From: Lutraria lutraria
Taxonomy: Eukaryota; Mollusca; Bivalvia; Venerida; Mactridae
Reading direction: 5' to 3'
Assembly (NCBI GenBank): GCA_964023205.1
Contig: OZ026846.1
Span: 36,538,194 to 36,602,193 of the forward strand
DNA: 64,000 nt
Shown: positions 52,125 through 63,975 of the stretch, in pieces
Numbering within the stretch: position 1 is the first letter of the stretch
How the letters are laid out: the number at the start of each line of letters is the position of its first letter
Program-made: the position numbers and the translations under genes
Notes under the pieces: generated by a model
Database searches by the model: none
The model's input: only the letters and a program-made list of their open reading frames with translations
Told to the model about the DNA's origin: nothing

Positions 52125-52264
52125 ATAATGTTTCATAGATTGCTCCATAGCATATTACAGTAGTATTGGTATTACCTAAACATTTACAAATGGGATCATC
52201 CATGTATACAATAACATTGCTGACCTAAAATTGAACTATACAATGTTATATGTCTATACGTTGG

Positions 52265-52910
52265 AAATAATAAATACACGTCGCCGCCTCGTGCATTTTT
52301 ATGTACATACAAGATATCATAATTAATCAACTTACTTTAAATAAACGGAAAACTATGTGTACGACCAGTACTCATTTTAGTTTTATACTACTCGTATGAC
52401 TTTTGATGCAAAAATGACCATATTAATATTTGTACGGAACTAATAATAAACAAAACAGCGTGTATTCCAATTGGGTGTGATCATTAATTATGAATTTTAA
52501 TCAATTTGTTTGCACGGAACATTAGGTAAATCAGCCCCGCGCATTTCAGTTTTATTTGATTCACATGATTTAATACTAAAACGATGGATATTTGAACGGA
52601 ACTACAAATGTAAATGTAAACAAATCAGCGTGTATATATATAAATTGTGTAAGATTGGCATAATCTATGTAAGAATCCCAAGTGTTCTTCAGTTATATTT
52701 GATTATCAATTGTGAATATGAATTCCCTTATATGAACGGAACATTATATGAACAACCCGACCGATTGTCAGTTTATTACACTCATATAATTTAGTGCAAA
52801 AATGACCATACATATATGCATATTTGAAAGGAAATTATATTAAATAAACCAGCGAGTATTTCAATTGTGCGAGAAACCCGCGCGTAATTCATGATCATTT
52901 GTGTTTGATT
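52265..52910. repeat. About three diverged ~200-bp tandem units
   Basis: 'gcaaaaatgaccatat' or variants, '(t/a)gaacggaac' and 'acaaa(a/t)cagcgtgtat' recur near 52,410, 52,590 and 52,800. The first part ('gtcgccgcctcgtgc', 'acatacaagatat') also matches 55,030-55,070, beyond the LINE. Confidence 0.55.
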
Positions 52911-53206
52911 ATTAATTATGACGATTATTTTAATTTTCAAGTTGAACTGATCTTAGCGAATAATGAAACTGACATAGCACGTACATAGCTATAAATTTTC
53001 ATACGAAATGATAATAATGTGTAAACAACGTATGCCCTACGTTTGTTTTACGCAAATTATGAACTTATTAGACTCAAATGATATTATTAGCGAAGGATGT
53101 TATATCTCCTGTTTTAGCTAATATTTATACGTGGATGTTACGCAGTAGTTACATTGAAGAGGAGTTATTGTCACATTGCATAAAGGTGGGAATAAACGGA
53201 AATTAA

Positions 53207-53704
53207 TTGTCTCCAGCCATCACTCTTACATCTGTCATACTGAAAATATTTGAATCTGTATTGTTACATCGTGCAAAAGACACCATTTTATCCAAATTGA
53301 ACAATCAACAAGGAGGGTTTCAGGACGGATTGTCATGTCTTATGACCTCTTTTATACTCCGTGAATGTATATACTATGCGCGTGAATACAATTCGAAATT
53401 TTATGCATGTTTTATGGACTGTCGTAATGCTTTTGATACTGTTTGGCATCATGGTTTATTGTATAAACTTTTATCTGAAACTGACATTGATTTAACTACT
53501 TTCTTGGCTTTCCAGTCGTTATACAGGAATATGACCAGCTGTGTGAAATATCAAGGAAAACATTCGGACTGGTTTAGAGTTCAACAAGGCACGAGACAGA
53601 GAGGGAAAACTTCACCTTTACTTTATCTTGTATACATTAATGGTTTAATTAACGAGCTTAACCAGTCTGGTTTTGGAATACGAGAATTAGTTCGCCAACT
53701 GTAG
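53207..53704 (+). pseudogene. Reverse transcriptase fragment of the LINE
   Basis: 165-codon frame covering RT fingers and palm up to motif B. It is lost before motif C by a frameshift and stop, so it is non-functional. The upstream stretch 53,095-53,205 is also RT-like (SPVLANIYTWML) but in another frame. Confidence 0.8.
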
Positions 53705-53920
53705 CTGATGACATGACTCTGCCAATGGACTCAATTGTATGCTTAACATCTGTGATATGTATTCGAAAAAATGGCGTTATCAATACAATGCTAAAAATGT
53801 GCTATGGTAGTCTTTACAGAAAACAGAACAACTGAAAGAAGTACAATATTCAATTAAGGAGAGAAAATCATTAACGAACCATCTAGTTATCTACATCTTG
53901 GAGTTGAATGTGACCAGTTC

Positions 53921-54497
53921 TTGACCTCACGCCAGTCGGTGACAGCCGCTTGTAACAAACTGAGAGGAACTCATCTAGCCATCAACAACAGTGGTATAAG
54001 TCCAGTCTGTTTGAACCCATTGTCTTCCAACAGAATATACAATGCAATATGTATTCATAAAGCATTATACGGGTGTGAGCTGTGGAATTCTTTATCGTCC
54101 TGTGACATATTACAACTTGAACGTGCCCATCGTTACCGTCTGAAGAATGTGCAATCATTTCCAAGAGGAACTAACACAGTCTTTACAATATGTGCTGTCA
54201 ACTCTGTACCTATTGAAACAACTATTGAACATAAAAAAACTACAATATCTTGGACAGCTTTGTCGCCAATCACCAACATATCTGGCTAAGCAAGTTTTCA
54301 ATGACAGACTTACTCATTTTCTGAATTATGACCGTCAAACTCAAGGGTATATTCCAGATGTCTACTGTCTCTTACGAAAATATAACCTTATACATTACTT
54401 GGATATTTATACAAAGTATGGCACATTTCCCTCAAAATATACTTGGAAACAGATTTTACAGCAACACGTGTTGAAGAAGTACACCAAGACATCTTAA
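53921..54497 (+). pseudogene. C-terminal LINE ORF2 remnants in two frames
   Basis: The overlapping frames 53,921-54,289 and 54,147-54,497 are one broken polypeptide, shifted by an indel around 54,150-54,290. IHKALYGCELWN in the first is the usual post-RT motif of many LINEs. No functional product is possible. Confidence 0.7.
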
Positions 54498-55361
54498 ATA
54501 CATGTATAATCATTACAGAAGCACCATATTTGTCTCAACTATTAAGTGTTGACCAGCCCTCTAAATTATGGACATTGTCAATCCAGAACTGTAGAATATC
54601 ACACATGTGTGAACAGCTGATGTGTATATCTGCAAAATTTTTCTTTTGACTTGTTAAGTCGCCTAAACAATTTCTTAAATGTTATATCGCTACACTGTAG
54701 AACAGCTACATTTTGTTTCACTGTTTAGGTATTTTGCAATTGTAACTTATTCCATAATCTATTCACATTTATCGCCAGTAGGTTTTTTTCTCATCTCAAT
54801 GATAAGTCTTTAAGCGATAGATATTAAATATGATAAATGCTCGAGCACTGAATTATGTGATTTAATACTGCTTATGCTGTAATGCGAATATTCATTGATA
54901 GTGCTTTATTATATTATTGTACATGTATATTAACGATAACATGTACATTGTATCATGTATTATAGTATATGCTCTCCGTGCCTGGAGGAAATAAAGATAT
55001 ATATATATACATGTAGGAGAGAATAAATGCAAGTCGCGCGTCTCGTGTTTTATTTTACATACAAGATAGGATTGAAATTAGTTCTAAATTTCGGAATAAA
55101 CTATCTTCCACAATAGTCTATGTATCGACCGAAATGTGTATTGGTTTGTTTACATGCTTTGGTTGAAAAGAATCTACACATTGTAAATATCTAAGATTAA
55201 AATGAATTGTATTTATATTGGGGGTTTGTTGACGTATTTCACTGACAATTGCTTGATTTTCATCTTCATAACAAAAATTGATATTCATATTATTATACTG
55301 AAATGACGTAAATATGCCATTATTATAGTAAGTTATTGATCATTTAGATCAACTCCAAATA

Positions 55362-55435
55362 AAGTCCGTCTGTCAATAAAGGTCACATTATGCCTTTCCC
55401 AAGGATGACCTTTGTTCACATGTTTGACAGTACTT
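55362..55435. mobile_element. MITE fragment, CAGTCAAACCTGTG family
   Basis: 'ctgtcaataaaggtcacatt', 'cccaaggatgacctttgttc' and 'acatgtttgacagta' match the right half of the family. Confidence 0.6.
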
Positions 55436-55633
55436 CGGAGTTTAAAAATGAATTTGATTAATTAGATGTTAAATACTCACAAGTCAACAAATGATCAGTA
55501 GAAAGGTTAAATGCTGTGAGTTAGTAAAAAATGGTTAATTCTGGAGAAGGTTACAATGTACGAATCTTGTCAAAATGCAATGAATAGAAAAATAGAATCA
55601 CAACGACCTCCTGTATTATGTATGAAACACATA

Positions 55634-55810
55634 CAGTGCAACTTCTCCTAAGCAAGACCCTTCGATACGGTAGCAAAATTATGTTGCTGTTGAGAGGTTG
55701 TTGCTGCAGAGAGGTAAAATATATAGTCAAATCGTGCGGTGGGAAAATATAAAGCTGTTTTTGAAAGGAGGTTGTTGCGCAAGAGAAGGTCGTTCTGGAG
55801 TTGTTGGTTT
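55634..55810. mobile_element. Pogo/Tigger-like MITE, degraded copy 3
   Basis: The left end CAGTGCAACTTCTCC is intact and preceded by TA. The interior ('gcaaaattatgttg', 'aatcgtgcggtgggaaaa') matches 28,256-28,414. The right end has decayed ('tctggagttgttggt'). Confidence 0.65.
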
Positions 55811-56849
55811 TTCAAAATGTAAGATATTGAAATGACATGGATAAAAAAACACCGAGTCCCAGGAACTGACTAAAATTTAGTTTTCAGTGTGATACGATTC
55901 TTTAACTCATTTTTGTGCATTGACAAAATATCACACATGCCTACATGTATATAATGGCGTGTTCTCTTTCGTCCCTTTCTGAGTTACACAAATTACCACG
56001 ATTTATGAAAACATGGTATGTTTGACGCGTCATAGAAATCAATTTGAATATAACACACCAATAACCGTTAGAGAGAAGACTTCGTACGAGTACAAACCAT
56101 TTTCTATCTACACATTTCGTGAACTCCGGATTTATAAAACTTGCTTCACGAATTCCTTTGTATCGTCATTCATGTGTTTTACTCTTCTCCTTCTTTTGTT
56201 ATGAATATAAACACATTCCAAACACCAAGTATATAAAACGATGTTCAAATGAAGGGAAGTAAATCGAATAATTGGCAAAGAGTAATTGACTGGACCGTCG
56301 CCCTTTAAAAATTAACAGATGACAACCGCTATGGCGAACTCGCTAAGGACGATTATTTCGCTATAAGAGGAACAAATTTACAAGGTCCTGAAAAACAATT
56401 TGAAATCTTAAATGATAAAAATAGTTTGCTCTACATGATTGTGCATTCATTTAGTATAATAAGGTATTTATGGTAGGTCAATTTTTTTATCTGCGGTTCT
56501 TGTGTAGATATTTAATGGACAAGTACATGTCCTGGGTTTCGTTTGGATATACAAAAATGTATTACATGTTATTTTATTGGATTTATAGCTCGTGTTCATT
56601 ATGCACATAGTAACATTTATTCATGGTCCTCATTAACTCGGGTATAGTTAAAACATAAAAGGAATAAAGTCAATGCATGTTTCTTAAATCACAAAGTCAG
56701 CCTAATGACGAAACAAATGCTCAAAAATGCTTCTACCAAACTCACAAAGTAAAACAAAATATAATCACCCCATTAAACTTGTAACAAAGAACACAATTGC
56801 CATAACTATGTATGTACAAAGGGGTTTGTCGCGAAGGAGACATCTTAAA

Positions 56850-58040
56850 AACAAATTTCCATGAAACCAGATCCAAAAGATCCTTAAACGGAAAGCGGAA
56901 GTGATGGAATATGTCCAAAATAATGTTAGTGGTGATCGTAAACGTGTTCGAAGAGTTACTGTTCATAAGGATGTACACACTCGTAGCTTGGTTTATCAGT
57001 GGTTTAAGGACATAACGGCTAGAAGAATGCCAGTTTCCGGACTGATATTATGTGCGCAAGCTTTGAAACTAAGTTCGCTAGTGACCTTGGGGACACTAAC
57101 TTTAAAGCCTAGAATGGCTAGCTTCATTTGTGAAAAAAATAACATCGTGTTGGGAACTATGTCCGGTGAGAAGGGCGATGTAAACGAAGATATGGTTGAT
57201 AGTTGGAAATCCAAACTCCCCACATTGTGTAATGTCTCAATGGCTCAGAATCGTTGACAAACAAATGAAGAAACAACATAGGAAAATTTTGTTATTTTTA
57301 GATAATGCTCCTGCCTATACTCATGTGAAATTGGAAAACATAAAACTCATGTTCTTACCACCTTTCACCACAGCTCTATCCCAGGTCATGGATCGGGGCA
57401 TTATTCAAACTCTTAAGGAGTCGTCAGCTGGCATTTATTCTGTCACAAATTTATTCTGTCACAAATGGAACGTAATGATAAAGTTGGATCGCAAGTGTTG
57501 AAAGAAATGTCCATATTAGACACCATTTATTGGATTAATAGTTCATGGAAGGAAGTTTGTCCAACCACATTTCAGAAATATTTTTTACTAGGTGTGGTTT
57601 TAAACTTAATGCGAAAAATAATAAGGGTATTATTCTGAGTGATTCCGATAGTGACGATGATGGTTGTGGTTATGATATACCTTTGTCTGTGTTAAGTTTG
57701 CCTCATGAGCTGTGATTATAGTGAGTTAGTTGAGTTAGTGATGAAAACAATTCCAATCCTGACTGGGATAAGACTGCTTGGTGATATTTTGAATGAAATT
57801 CAGTTAAATGATGAAGATTGTGTTGAAGATGATGAATGCAATGAAGAAAAATTATGATAACATTGAATCTGTGATTACAGTCCTAGAAATTATTGATGTG
57901 CTTGACAGGATGAAAATACTCGCGTTGAGAAAAGGAAAGGATCAATGGCTTCATAAGACAATGGATTTAAGGGACATGTTTGTTACTTGTCGTGCTGATA
58001 CTGAGTGTAAGCCGACAAAGATTCGTGATTTTTGTTAAGA
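56850..58040 (+). pseudogene. Tigger/pogo (CENP-B-like) transposase relic
   Basis: First comes the tail of the N-terminal HTH (KRKAEVMEYVQNN) and a CENP-B-type second HTH (SLVYQWFKDITARRMPVSGL ... VDSWKSKLP). Then, in another frame, comes part of the DDE domain (WLRIVDKQMKKQHRKILLFL, DNAPAY, SQVMDRGII). Later pieces follow (TIYWINSSWKEV, a Ser/Asp-rich segment) and a final KPTKIRDFC like the family's C-terminus. About 100 or more residues with the first catalytic Asp (the DETGL area) are deleted near 57,230, and several frameshifts follow. The element is dead. Its terminal repeats were not found. Confidence 0.82.
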
Positions 58041-60910
58041 AATAGACTGAATGAATTTACCTGCATTCTAAATGTTTTTATTGAATGCTGGACCACATGA
58101 ACACAATAGTGAAAATATGTTAATGCATCATAATGATGGATATATATGTTACATACATGTTGTATGACAACATGATTAAGTAAATACTGCTCAATTTCTA
58201 TTTATCTATATCATTACAACATGTATTAGTGCTGGCACTAACAGAACAGAAACTTTATTAAGACCTGTGCATAACAGCTCATCGTCATAACATTATATAC
58301 ATATATATACATACAATTATGCAAACATGATTTTACAATAAATGTAAGAACTTAATAAATAGTAATTCAATACAATTAACTATTGATTGATTTTATGCTC
58401 AATTTCAACATTTGTACTTGCATAATGCTGTGGTGATATTAATGTTGATTAAATGTAGTTTAAACCATAACTAAGTTCTTTTCTTTGTATCCCCCTTGGT
58501 CTGTAGGTGTTTAACTTATACAATACAGTGAAGGAAATAAAGACCGGTATGCCATTATCATCATTTGTCTTAACAGACCATTGTCTTAACAGATCACTTT
58601 TTGTCTGACCCTTTAGCGGTCTCTTAACACAAGATTAACTGTATATATAGAAGGGAAAGACCTTCGACAATTCGAATTTTCCAACGCATGTTCTTAATAA
58701 TCAATGACGGTATTTTAAGAGCATGGTTTTATTCACAGGGTGACTTCATTCGGAGGTGGTTGCTTACACAGGCTTGACTGTATAAAAACGTTGCATAACA
58801 TTAAGATATGATAAAACCAATATTTACAACTAGTAATCAGATTAATTTGTGTGGACACATTAAGTCACTTTGACAAAATAATGAATAGATGTGCACAGTG
58901 GTCTTCAGTTGACGAGTTATACTGTGCATACAGTATCATCAAATATTTAGAGTTGGGAGAATTTGTATAATCACTGAAATCACAAGAAACACGTGCAGAT
59001 TGTAACTATTCGGTGTTGTAACTGTGGAATGTCATTGACGGAGAACAAAGATGTTGAATTTACGAGTTCAATCGGAATAGGATTTACGAGTGTAAGCAGC
59101 AAATGACATGCCGTTTGGTTCAGTCAAAATATGTTTTGAATAATATTAGAATATTATAAAACTTGAATACTAAATCCAAACGATAAATACATGAAATTCC
59201 ACTAATATAATTTTTATTAATGAAATACTGGCAATATGAGTATTGACCGAGACCAGGGTCTTTCAATTGAATCTATTTGAGTGACCCTGCCGAGACCGAA
59301 CTATGGTCTAGGGTCAGCAGAAGAGGTCTAGAGTATATATGTATTCATGGGCTAACGGAGATCAGGCTCCGAGATTATAAAACTTGAGATCAGTCTACGC
59401 CAGTAACTCAAAGATCATATCTTATCTATCATTGTTTATAATTTAGTCATTATCAGACAATAAGAATTTCTCTGATACATTAACCTCACAGTATAATTGC
59501 TTTGATCATGTATTTGAACATTAAGCTCTATCTTTTCAACCATAATACTTTGAGAGAATGGAATTGACATTTGAGCTTAGAAACTGTTCTCAAGTCATAT
59601 CTTTTATTTTATGTTTATTAGTTAATTGTGATCAGATAATAATACAATGTATTATTGAACATTAGCCTGACAGCACAATTGATCTGAACATGTATTTACA
59701 CATTCATCTGCTTTATTTTTCAAACCATTATATATTGAGAATGGAATTATGATTTGAGATTTATGAATAATGATAATGAAATCATGTATGATTTTAAGAA
59801 AATCAAGGGTACTAATAGTTCAGTATCGTCTCAGAGAAACGTGTAGACAATGCAGTGAATAAATACGACGATTTTCAACTTTTAACTTTATACTGTATCA
59901 GTATTTTATCATCTAACAATTTTATCATATCCTTCGAAAAGCTCATGTTGACAATAGTGGAAAAAGTCATTGAACTACGCATAGTTCTTACATGCAGAAT
60001 GTGACTGTAAATGACTTAAATAAGGGAGATAACAAGAATAGTTTTGCGGGTACTTTTACGACTAGTTACCAAACATTGACCGATACTTATTTTGTATCAG
60101 GCGAAATATTAAGGCACGGTTTAGTTTAATAAATACAGTTTGCATATTCAGACCCTTAGTATTTTAAATTTTGATACAACGTTTATTGTAGGAACATGAT
60201 TTTTATGTAACATTGACCAGACTGTTTGGTATTATAATTATACATATAATGGTGTAAGTCCGCGAACACTTGCAAACACATACACATATTGTTTATAGAT
60301 ATTAGTACAGGTGCTCACATGATAACATTCTAAATATAATGTAATTTACTGTTTTAACGCGGAATAGAGGGAACAAAAGTCGAACTTATGGCTATACATG
60401 TAATAGAGTTATCAAATAGCGTCTGTGTATTCAGTCACGCAGATTGTAAGTATAGATTACACTTTAGTTTAAGATATCATCTTTTTCTTATTTCTTACAT
60501 ACTAATATCAAATTGTATATTTCATTTCAGCCAAAATTAGCCCATAATGAATGCTAACTAATATGTGACAGTGTCATTTAAAAGGGACTTAAAACAGGGA
60601 ACTCTTATAATTCTATTAATGAAAATAAGATAAATCCAAGTCTCATCACCAGTAACTCTCAGACATATTGAATGAATACCCAGTCTGCAACTTATTTGAC
60701 TTTTTTTTATTTTACACTACAAGTCTGCAGCGGTTTTTGGTGTAATGATAAATGAGTTTGCAGACACAAATCTTGCTTTCTGTTGAAAGAAGAATCATTT
60801 CTTTCAGATAAGGTGAATTTTACATACACTTGTACCTATGTATCTAGCTGATCATGTGACAATCAATGAAAGTTTACACACGCTGTGATAATACCTAATT
60901 TTAAGTTATT
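58041..60910. other. Intergenic, AT-rich
   Basis: Contains a CAGTCAAACCTGTG MITE fragment (58,721-58,782), a possible small element at about 58,525-58,640 ('cttaacagacca' twice) and two diverged ~190-bp tandem units at about 59,440-59,770 ('attg(c/a)t(t/c)tgatcatgtatttg', 'gagaatggaatt'). No gene is supported. Confidence 0.45.
58721..58782. mobile_element. MITE fragment, CAGTCAAACCTGTG family
   Basis: 'ggttttattcacagggtgac', 'ttcattcggaggtggttgct' and 'acacaggcttgactgta' form the right end of the family. Confidence 0.6.
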
Positions 60911-61093
60911 TTAAGTTAATTGTTCATGTTTTGACACGAATGATTCTTGTGAAAAACTAGATTTACGTGAGACAGTAATTCCATGCTTACGCCATCGCAC
61001 GTTGAAAAGTAAATAAGTAATAGGCACAGTACGTGTTTTTCTTCCAAAGTGTCTTCTTACATAAGCTTCGCCTCTGACAAATTGCTTGTTTGT
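60911..61093 (-). CDS. Unproven short basic ORF
   Basis: A frame without ATG between a TAG near 61,096 and TAA at 60,911 encodes 60 residues rich in Arg and Lys (FVRGEAYVRRHFGRKTRTVP, then RWRKHGITVSRKSS). The composition is unusual for chance translation of AT-rich DNA, but there is no start and no splice site I trust. A competing 66-codon frame runs alongside. Confidence 0.15.
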   Translation of the reverse strand, partial: TNKQFVRGEAYVRRHFGRKTRTVPITYLLFNVRWRKHGITVSRKSSFSQESFVSKHEQLT

Positions 61094-61464
61094 CTAAGCG
61101 AACTGTCTTCATAGCATCTACAAAAAGACATTTAAAAAATACGACTACGTGTATCTGACTCATACGACAATAAATGATTATGTCCACGTGAAAGTTGAGT
61201 TATTGAAAAGTTATTTTGAATAGCTCTGCCGGGGGAATAGTCGTATAATATAAATTTCGCCCGATAATTACAAACCCCGTCTAATAATAGTTTCATTTTG
61301 TCCTGTAAAGATATCAAATTGCATGTATAAGTACATTGTAAACTGATGCGTACAGTACATGTTCACGTTCTTTAGAGATGCATCTTCATATATTTTCAAG
61401 TACAGGAATTGGTATGGCAATACATAGATTGTGATATGTAAAAAATGAAGATATACCAAGATAC

Positions 61465-61685
61465 AGACTTAGCACTTGGCCGTAATTCGTGTAGAAGATT
61501 TAGGACCTGGCCTTGGTTCATGTAGAAACTTGAACACGCGACACCAGCACCTGTACAACATGTTACGCATTAGAACCAAGTTCTTGTAGAATCTTGAACA
61601 GTTGACCCTAGGCCCTACAGAATTTTGAACATTGGACGTTGGTTCCTGTAGAAACTTGAACATGCAATCCTAGTAGCATGTCAAT
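61465..61685. repeat. Minisatellite, ~37-bp unit
   Basis: Variants of 'ttggttcctgtagaaacttg' plus 'aacatgcgac' repeat about six times, ending about 100 bp before the first recognised exon of the MULE-like gene. Confidence 0.75.
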
Positions 61686-61783
61686 AGGAAGAATGTTATT
61701 ACTAGATGTTGTATGTATTGCCTCAAATTATAAAGTTCTTATTTATACAGGAGACATGCAAACTAAAACTATTGTATTTTCAG

Positions 61784-61869
61784 GACAAGTCGGAAACAAC
61801 TAGTGCTAACGCCAGCGTTTCAATCCGGGTAGATGCACCGTTCGAAGAACCAATTGCAGTATTAGAAGA
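61784..61869 (+). CDS. MULE-like gene, exon A
   Basis: 86 nt after [28 protein letters not shown] then EEPIAVLE, ending phase 2 at GTAAGT. Upstream exons with the start codon were not found. Confidence 0.6.
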
Positions 61870-63975
61870 GTAAGTACTTAAAATGATTTATTTTTAATTC
61901 TATTATTGTTTAAAGTATTTAAATTGCAGATGAATACTTTGAAGTTATTATAAGTGCCCCTTTAAGAAAATGAGATATATTCTTGAATTTTAGTTTATTT
62001 ATATTCCTAATGTATAATTTATGCTATACTCTGAATCTCTTTAAATGTTAACCAATGTTGCGTTTTTTTGTGTCTTTTCAGATCTGTTGAAGATCCCGCT
62101 CCTGGTGATGCGTTTGTGTCGGATGCTCCCGTGTCTTATGATGTGTCATCTGGTGCGTCGCAACGAGGCAAAGACATGTCGGCCGACAGTATCGGTTATC
62201 TGTACAACATAAAGGTACTTACCACTATGTAGTAATATTATTGAATGATTTTAAAATAAATATATAACCGTTGCTTAATGGTTACATATATACCTGTTTA
62301 TAACAGTCGTAGGTGACTGATATAACTGCATAATTTCACCGTGGGGAAACGGGATCCTGTCAAACTATAATAATTAAGAACAACGCCTTTCACTAGTTTA
62401 ACTAATGTTTATTAAATAATATACATGTAGTTCCATCGATAAATTGTGGTAATAAATATTCTTAACTCAAAACGGAGTAAGCTAATAATATCCTTCACTG
62501 TTCGCAAGTTTCAGAGAAAATTGTTCAAGTCGGTTATTATTCTAAATATTCTTAAAATGAAGTGAGCTCCGGAAAATATACATGTCTTATTGCTTACGAT
62601 CAAAGCCCGGACTGACTCTTGGAAATTTGCTTCTGGGCACCAAGCTTGTAATTTTCCATGACGTGTACCTGCCTAAAGATACCTCTACCAACGTTATTAC
62701 CATATTGGTCAAGGGATCACGGCCTACCCTAACTTGATTTGTAACTTGAATTCTCTTTACCTGCACGTGAGTCGGAATGAATATTTCTAGCTTATGAACT
62801 CCGGTACAAATATGCAAAAATACTAACTGCAAATGTCGTAGCGTATAAAAATGCGTAATATATACAATGTGAATATTTCTCAGAGAATAAGATACAAATA
62901 CAATGTACAGTGATTTTGTGAAATGTGTACTTAGTTATGAGCAACAGGTCATTTTGTTGAAATCCAGTATTATAATCAATTAGAATAACTGGTAATACCA
63001 TAGTTATGCTATTTTACAGGAGCGTAACACCGTAGCAACTGTACGGTGGTGTAGTATTCGCAAGAATTAAGACTATAACATGTCCTGCAAGAGTACGCCA
63101 GGTCGGCAACGACTTCTACCCAAGTAGGAAGGATCATATACGTGCTCCCGTTCCACCAAGCAAGGCACGTCTTCTGATAACGTAGCAGGTACATGTTTGT
63201 AAATAAATGTTTGCATTATCCTAGCACAGTGAAGTTTATATCATTTATCGAATTAACGCGCATTATACATAAAGTTGCAATACAAATCAGTTGTATAATG
63301 AGTCTGTAGACAAACGTACATATCATGCAATTTCATTTTAATATCGGTTATTATCCTTATAAAATTTTGAGGCATATTATGGTGTTTTTTGTAGGCTACA
63401 TGTCAGGCTGTGAATCAGTGGTACACTGCGCCGACCAACATCGTAGAGACTGTGGCAAGCCAAGTTATCACACCCGCCGCCGTCGAGCAGCCTAATGTGG
63501 AATATATAGTACGCCTGGTCAACCGGAAAAGACAACGTTTGTGCCCAGAAGACCCTAAAGACCTACAGTTTGAGGTACTAATGAAAATTGAATCGACGAT
63601 TTTTTTCAAATTGAAAAAAATATAGTTTGAACATTACATATTCGATTTAACTCATGTGTACATAATATTTAATAAATAAATTAAGTGTTTCTTCTTATGG
63701 TGTTTTTTTACTGATGAACGTAATTAACGTTAGATATTAATACCAGTAATTAAAGTGTTTCTTCTTATGTCAAACACATTCATTACTTAACCGAGCCCTC
63801 AGTGCATTCGTAACTGAATTATGTCATTTATTTTCAGATCAACGAAGACTTCATTCCTGAGGGGTTCTACCGGGGTGACGTTCATGTTGGAGACCGTCGC
63901 CATCTGATATTTGCTACGGACAAGCAGTTGAGCCTGTTAAAGACTGCCAAGCGATGGTATATGGACGGCACTTAG
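61784..63975 (+). CDS. MULE-transposase-like protein, four exons, interrupted by TAG
   Basis: Exons 61,784-61,869, 62,082-62,214, 63,395-63,574 and 63,838-63,975 join in phase with GT-AG introns (about 212, 1,180 and 263 nt). The product has an acidic, Ser/Ala/Pro-rich N-terminal part. It is followed by [20 protein letters not shown], then [32 protein letters not shown] and AKRWYMDGT. From memory, this run leads into the MULE/FLYWCH-type transposase core in many invertebrate proteins, where DGTFK begins the catalytic domain. Here the Phe codon is TAG (63,973-63,975), then AAG and GTAATA. Earlier exons and the catalytic part are not in view. Either a decaying transposase or a truncated host-adopted derivative. 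Confidence 0.6.
62082..62214 (+). CDS. MULE-like gene, exon B
   Basis: 133 nt after TCTTTTCAG. One base completes Glu, then 44 codons ([20 protein letters not shown] ... GYLYNIK). Donor GTACTT. GC-rich compared with flanking introns. Confidence 0.6.
62215..63394. other. Long intron of the MULE-like gene
   Basis: 1.18 kb. Two GC-richer patches, 62,590-62,790 and 63,020-63,190, carry minus-strand open frames (62,587-62,832 and 63,009-63,194) without splice or family support. They may be older transposon fragments. Confidence 0.45.
63395..63574 (+). CDS. MULE-like gene, exon C
   Basis: 180 nt, 60 codons in phase 0 after TTTTTTGTAG. Holds VNQWYTAP and [20 protein letters not shown], the RA.NR.RQ..RP..P-type segment preceding MULE cores. 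Donor GTACTA. Confidence 0.68.
63838..63975 (+). CDS. MULE-like gene, exon D, ends at in-frame TAG
   Basis: After [53 protein letters not shown] and TAG. The next codon is AAG followed by a GTAATA donor, so without the stop the exon would end DGTxK exactly as in the family. Confidence 0.7.
   Translation: MNEDFIPEGFYRGDVHVGDRRHLIFATDKQLSLLKTAKRWYMDGT

Larger units (their letters stand above)
53090..55010 (+). mobile_element. Degenerate non-LTR retrotransposon (LINE) with dead reverse transcriptase
   Basis: Three frames together resemble a LINE ORF2. The first, 53,207-53,704, has reverse-transcriptase landmarks: GGFQDGLSC (palm), FMDCRNAFDTVWHHGL (motif A-type, catalytic Asp) and QQGTRQ...SPLLYLVYINGL (motif B). 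It ends in a stop just before the expected F/YADD box, and 'gctgatgacatg' remains out of phase near 53,704-53,715. Frames at 53,921-54,289 and 54,147-54,497 hold the C-terminal part (LYGCELWN and CRQSP...). The 5' end and endonuclease are not recognised. The element ends near 55,010 in 'ggaggaaataaagatatata', a typical microsatellite-like LINE tail. The clade is uncertain. Confidence 0.8.
55011..56849. other. Intergenic with MITE fragments
   Basis: Includes a CAGTCAAACCTGTG-family fragment at 55,362-55,435 and a degraded pogo-like MITE at 55,634-55,810. The remainder is AT-rich. The 63-residue plus frame at 56,013-56,204 has no supporting context. Confidence 0.5.

Noticed and set aside
62587..63194. 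GC-richer minus-strand frames in the intron of the MULE-like gene
   Set aside because: Starts are TTG or arbitrary, with no domain and no splice sites that link them.
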